Shown piece after piece: positions 42,198-44,791 of a stretch of 44,791 bases of DNA; the first letter of the stretch is position 1, and each line of letters begins with the position of its first letter. The stretch spans positions 1 to 44,791 of the forward strand of contig USPF01000012.1 in the NCBI GenBank assembly GCA_900556555.1. The letters are read 5' to 3'. The translations under genes were made by a program, and so were the position numbers. This DNA comes from an uncultured Blautia sp. GTDB taxonomy: Bacteria; Bacillota; Clostridia; Lachnospirales; Lachnospiraceae. The notes below the pieces were generated by a model. That model had not been told where the DNA came from. It was given only the letters and a program-made list of their open reading frames with translations, and did not search any database.

Positions 42198-42710
42198 ATG
42201 TTTAAGATGTTTTTCCCGGATGAATATCTGGAATCTACCTATAGAATTAATTTTGAAGAGCTGTACCGGAAAGGGTACAGAGGAATTATTTTTGATATTG
42301 ATAATACCCTGGTTCCCCATGGGGCACCTTCTGACCAGAAATCTGAGAAATTATTCGAAAATTTGAAACAGATAGGATTTCAGTGCTGTCTGTTATCCAA
42401 TAATCAATATCAGAGAGTCAGCTCCTTTAATGAAAAAATACAGGTGCATTTTATTGAGAATGCTCATAAGCCATCCCGCAAAAATTATCTGAAGGCCATG
42501 GAACTTATGGGAACTTCTCTGGAAAATACTTTATTTGTAGGGGATCAGCTATTTACAGACGTTTATGGGGCAAAAAGAGTGGGAATCCACAATATTTTAG
42601 TGAAACCAATTCACCCAAAAGAAGAGATTCAGATTGTTCTGAAGAGAAAACTGGAAAAAATTGTCCTGTTTTTTTACGCAAAAGAGCAAAGAAAGCGAAA
42701 AAATAGTTGA
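42198..42710 (+). CDS. YqeG-family HAD phosphatase
   Basis: A 170-residue HAD-IIIA phosphatase. Motif I is FDIDNTLVPHG with both catalytic Asp residues, motif II LLSNNQ, motif III the Lys of AHKPSRKNYL, and motif IV FVGDQLFTDVYGAKRVG. It resembles B. subtilis YqeG, a predicted phosphatase. In B. subtilis that gene lies near ribosome-assembly and aroE genes; here it is between gltA and efp. Length is normal. Confidence 0.92.
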   Translation: MFKMFFPDEYLESTYRINFEELYRKGYRGIIFDIDNTLVPHGAPSDQKSEKLFENLKQIGFQCCLLSNNQYQRVSSFNEKIQVHFIENAHKPSRKNYLKAMELMGTSLENTLFVGDQLFTDVYGAKRVGIHNILVKPIHPKEEIQIVLKRKLEKIVLFFYAKEQRKRKNS

Positions 42711-42794
42711 AAATTACATTCAGATATTATAGAATGAGATATAGCGGAAAATAACAGGTTTTCCCAACGGACGAAATTAAGGAGGAATATCATT

Positions 42795-43352
42795 ATGATA
42801 TCAGCAGGAGATTTTAAAAACGGTCTCACACTGGAAATTGATGGTAACGTAGTACAGATTATGGAATTCCAGCACGTTAAACCTGGAAAGGGTGCTGCAT
42901 TCGTTAGAACAAAATTAAAAAATGTTATCAGTGGCGGAATTATTGAAAGAACATTCAGACCAACTGAAAAATTCCCACAGGCAAGAATTGAACGTGTGGA
43001 TATGCAGTATTTATACAGCGATGGAGATTTATATAACTTCATGAATAATGAAACATATGATCAGATCGCAATCGGTCAGGATACAGTAGGTGATTCCCTG
43101 AAATTCGTAAAAGAAAACGAAACAGTAAAAGTATGTTCTTACAATGGAAACGTATTTGCAATCGAAGCTCCGTTATTTGTTGAGCTGGAGATTACTGATA
43201 CTGAGCCTGGATTTGCAGGAAATACTGCACAGGGTGCTACAAAACCAGCTGTTGTTGAGACAGGTGCTACTGTATATGTACCTCTGTTTGTAAACCAGGG
43301 TGATGTGATCAAAATTGATACCAGAACCGGAGAATATTTATCCAGAGTTTAA
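42795..43352 (+). CDS. efp: Elongation factor P
   Basis: A 185-residue factor that enters the ribosome E site and relieves stalling at consecutive prolines. Domain I has [18 protein letters not shown] and the loop [10 protein letters not shown], with Lys32 at the modification position; domains II and III ([13 protein letters not shown], then [11 protein letters not shown]) are complete. B. subtilis EF-P is 5-aminopentanolylated at the equivalent Lys32; the modification here is unknown. The EpmA/EpmB enzymes are not in the window. A strong AAGGAGG precedes the ATG. Confidence 0.97.
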   Translation: MISAGDFKNGLTLEIDGNVVQIMEFQHVKPGKGAAFVRTKLKNVISGGIIERTFRPTEKFPQARIERVDMQYLYSDGDLYNFMNNETYDQIAIGQDTVGDSLKFVKENETVKVCSYNGNVFAIEAPLFVELEITDTEPGFAGNTAQGATKPAVVETGATVYVPLFVNQGDVIKIDTRTGEYLSRV

Positions 43353-43370
43353 TTTACAGTCAGAGAAAAT

Positions 43371-43412
43371 AGCCGATGCTGCTGCAGGAAAATGCAGCAG
43401 CAGGCTTTCTTG
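43371..43412 (+). terminator. Terminator of efp
   Basis: GCTGCTGCA (43378-43386) pairs with TGCAGCAGC (43393-43401), extended by AGCC/GGCT, followed by a short T-rich stretch. Confidence 0.75.
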
Positions 43413-43588
43413 AAATACTATTCATCGAAATTCTATTCTATAGCCAAATGGCTTTATTCTAAGATAAATCTATCGAAAAATCCCTGATGAACCGAATCTG
43501 GCAGAAGGATATTTGGCAGCAGAGGGAGACATTCTGTTTTCTTCTGGTGCTTTATATAAAAAAATATAAAAAGAAAGGAAGAATGTGT

Positions 43589-44473
43589 ATGGATTATCAG
43601 ACATTCAAAGAAGAATTATGCAGAATTTTACAAAAGAAAACAGAAGGAAAGAAAAAAGTCATTTTACAGCAGATTGAAAAGAATAATGGGGTCATTCTGG
43701 ATGCAGTTATGCTGAAAGGAAAAGATGAAAACATATTACCTACGATTTATCTGCAAGAATTTTATGAGATTTACGAGGAAGGGGCTGATTTGGAAGGCAT
43801 TGCCCGGAGAATTATCTCAGAGGAAGAGCGATGGAAAAGAGGTGCAGAATTTTCTGTAGAACAGTTTGAGGATTACAGGAAGGCCAGAGGCAGGGTCTTT
43901 TATAAGCTGATTAACTACAAACTGAATGAAAAAATGCTGCAAAGAGTCCCTCATATAAAATATCTGGACTTGGCAGTTGTGTTTTACTACCGTATGGAAA
44001 AAGGTTTTTTTCAAGGAGGTTCAATCCTTATACATAATAACAATCTGGATACCTGGGGGATCAGTAAGAGACAGTTATTTGAGGATGCCACATTAAATAC
44101 CACAAGAAAACTTCCTTATACATTGAAAGGGATGGAATCTCTCATTGCAGAGCTGACAGGACAGGAGGAAACAGATGATTTTGAAACAGATGAATTAATG
44201 TATGTTCTTACAAATGAGGAAAAATATTACGGTGCGGCGGCCTTGCTTTATCCACACGTCTTAACACATATCGGTGCAATTCTAAAAAGAAATTTCTTTG
44301 TGCTTCCAAGCAGTGTTCATGAATGTATTCTGGTTCCAGATTTGGGACATTATACCCGGTTAGAATTAATGAAAATGGTAAGAGAAGTCAATCAAAATCA
44401 AGTAGAGGAAGAAGAAATACTTTCTTATGAAATTTATTATTATGATCGGAAACGAGAAGCTCTTATAATGTAG
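43589..44473 (+). CDS. DUF5688-family protein
   Basis: A 294-residue soluble protein of a family common in Lachnospiraceae. The N-terminus reads MDYQTFKEELCRILQKKTEG, then the conserved NGVILDAVMLKGKDENILPT and IYLQEFYEIYEEGADLEGIA. The C-terminal part (NEEKYYGAAALLYPHVL, SSVHECILVPD) is the usual second half. There are no catalytic residues I can name. Several copies often occur per genome. The ATG at 43589 has AAGGA at about nine bases; an ATG six bases earlier is possible, and a longer frame to 43487 has no support. Function unknown. Confidence 0.87.
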   Translation: MDYQTFKEELCRILQKKTEGKKKVILQQIEKNNGVILDAVMLKGKDENILPTIYLQEFYEIYEEGADLEGIARRIISEEERWKRGAEFSVEQFEDYRKARGRVFYKLINYKLNEKMLQRVPHIKYLDLAVVFYYRMEKGFFQGGSILIHNNNLDTWGISKRQLFEDATLNTTRKLPYTLKGMESLIAELTGQEETDDFETDELMYVLTNEEKYYGAAALLYPHVLTHIGAILKRNFFVLPSSVHECILVPDLGHYTRLELMKMVREVNQNQVEEEEILSYEIYYYDRKREALIM

Positions 44474-44563
44474 AGTAGGTGGGGGATGCTACCCTGTTTT
44501 CGTTGAAAATAGGGTGGTATTTCCCAAAAAAGTGCAGAATACATGCAGAAAAATTTCAAAGTC

Positions 44564-44592
44564 TTTACAACAGGATAAATTTGTGGTATGAT
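44564..44592 (+). promoter_or_regulatory. Promoter of tRNA-Arg
   Basis: TTTACA (44564-44569), 17 bases, then TATGAT (44587-44592), ending 21 bases before the tRNA 5' end. Confidence 0.75.
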
Positions 44593-44613
44593 AACTAAGA
44601 TGTAGAAACATAT

Positions 44614-44686
44614 GCACCCGTAGCTCAGGGGATAGAGCAGTGGTTTCCGGTACCACGTGTCGGGGGTTCGAATCCCTCCGGGTGTG
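44614..44686 (+). tRNA. tRNA-Arg (anticodon CCG)
   Basis: A full cloverleaf: acceptor GCACCCG/CGGGTGT, D-stem GCTC/GAGC, anticodon stem GTGGT/ACCAC with loop TTCCGGT (anticodon CCG at 44647-44649, reading CGG), T-arm GGGGGTTCGAATCCCTC, discriminator G at 44686. No CCA is encoded, so it must be added after transcription. Confidence 0.95.
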
Positions 44687-44737
44687 TTATATGCTTTGGG
44701 GAGAGCATGAGGATAAGGGAATATAAGGAGGACAGGT

Positions 44738-44791
44738 ATGTTAGACAATTTCAGAGAATGGCTCTCGGATAATCTGAGGTATATTCTTCTG
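44738..44791 (+). CDS. Partial gene at window edge
   Basis: An ATG at 44738 follows a strong AAGGAGG (about 44725-44731) and opens 18 codons (MLDNFREWLSDNLRYILL) to the window end. The N-terminus is amphipathic and turns hydrophobic, consistent with a short cytosolic start before a membrane helix. The family cannot be stated from 18 residues. Confidence 0.6.
   Translation, partial: MLDNFREWLSDNLRYILL

Noticed and set aside
44480..44525. Terminator after the DUF5688 gene
   Set aside because: A hairpin (CTACCCTG...AGGGTGGT) is present but it is followed by TTTCCCAAAAAAG with no real T-run, so I left it out of the features.

Overview
The window looks like chromosome from a gut Lachnospiraceae bacterium, probably Blautia or a close relative. 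The evidence is low-to-moderate GC Gram-positive gene style with strong AGGAGG-type ribosome binding sites, a T-box before thrS, an ATT-started infC in an infC-rpmI-rplT operon, RNF-type electron-transport genes, a SEC-C protein, an EFR1 ferredoxin, a DUF5688 protein and a small holin-like toxin. The genus is an inference. I see no insertion sequence, prophage, CRISPR array or rRNA.

Layout. 1-890: decayed DNA, with an OmpR-type response regulator missing its start, middle and end, and an oligo-1,6-glucosidase reduced to its two ends. 1031-5034: a three-domain regulator convergent with a YfcC-type carrier and M20 amidohydrolase operon. 5480-5815: a compact convergent type I toxin-antitoxin locus. 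6077-7430: a SEC-C protein and a YdcF/DUF218 protein. 7440-9768: T-box and thrS. 9851-11584: a Cys-rich DUF1540 protein and an NSS-family sodium symporter. 11745-13154: L20-type leader, infC, rpmI, rplT.

13301-19457 is the most distinctive part: an EFR1 flavodoxin-ferredoxin, then an operon with rnfC, rnfD, an enlarged rnfG and one divergent RnfA/E-like membrane protein, then apbE (flavin transferase) facing it. RnfA and RnfB are not found in the window. RnfG carries an extra FMN-binding-like domain placed before its SGAT flavinylation site, and the membrane protein has only one of the two cysteines expected for the intramembrane cluster. I read this as a reduced, flavinylated RNF variant rather than the standard six-subunit complex.

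19595-28164: polysaccharide deacetylase, rarA and a MATE exporter as one run; aroK convergent with and overlapping the MATE gene; then a MarR-controlled heterodimeric ABC exporter with two TTAGTCG-type palindromes upstream. 28294-32743: small accessory genes (EamA, DUF1653, a GNAT stub, HAD, a Rpn/PD-(D/E)XK remnant, an AAA ATPase, VanZ, a nucleoside phosphorylase). 32766-37212 (minus): MoxR, DUF58 and a membrane transglutaminase, a conserved trio. 37417-44791: housekeeping genes aroF, topB, gltA, yqeG-like and efp, then a DUF5688 gene, tRNA-Arg(CCG) and the first 18 codons of a further gene.
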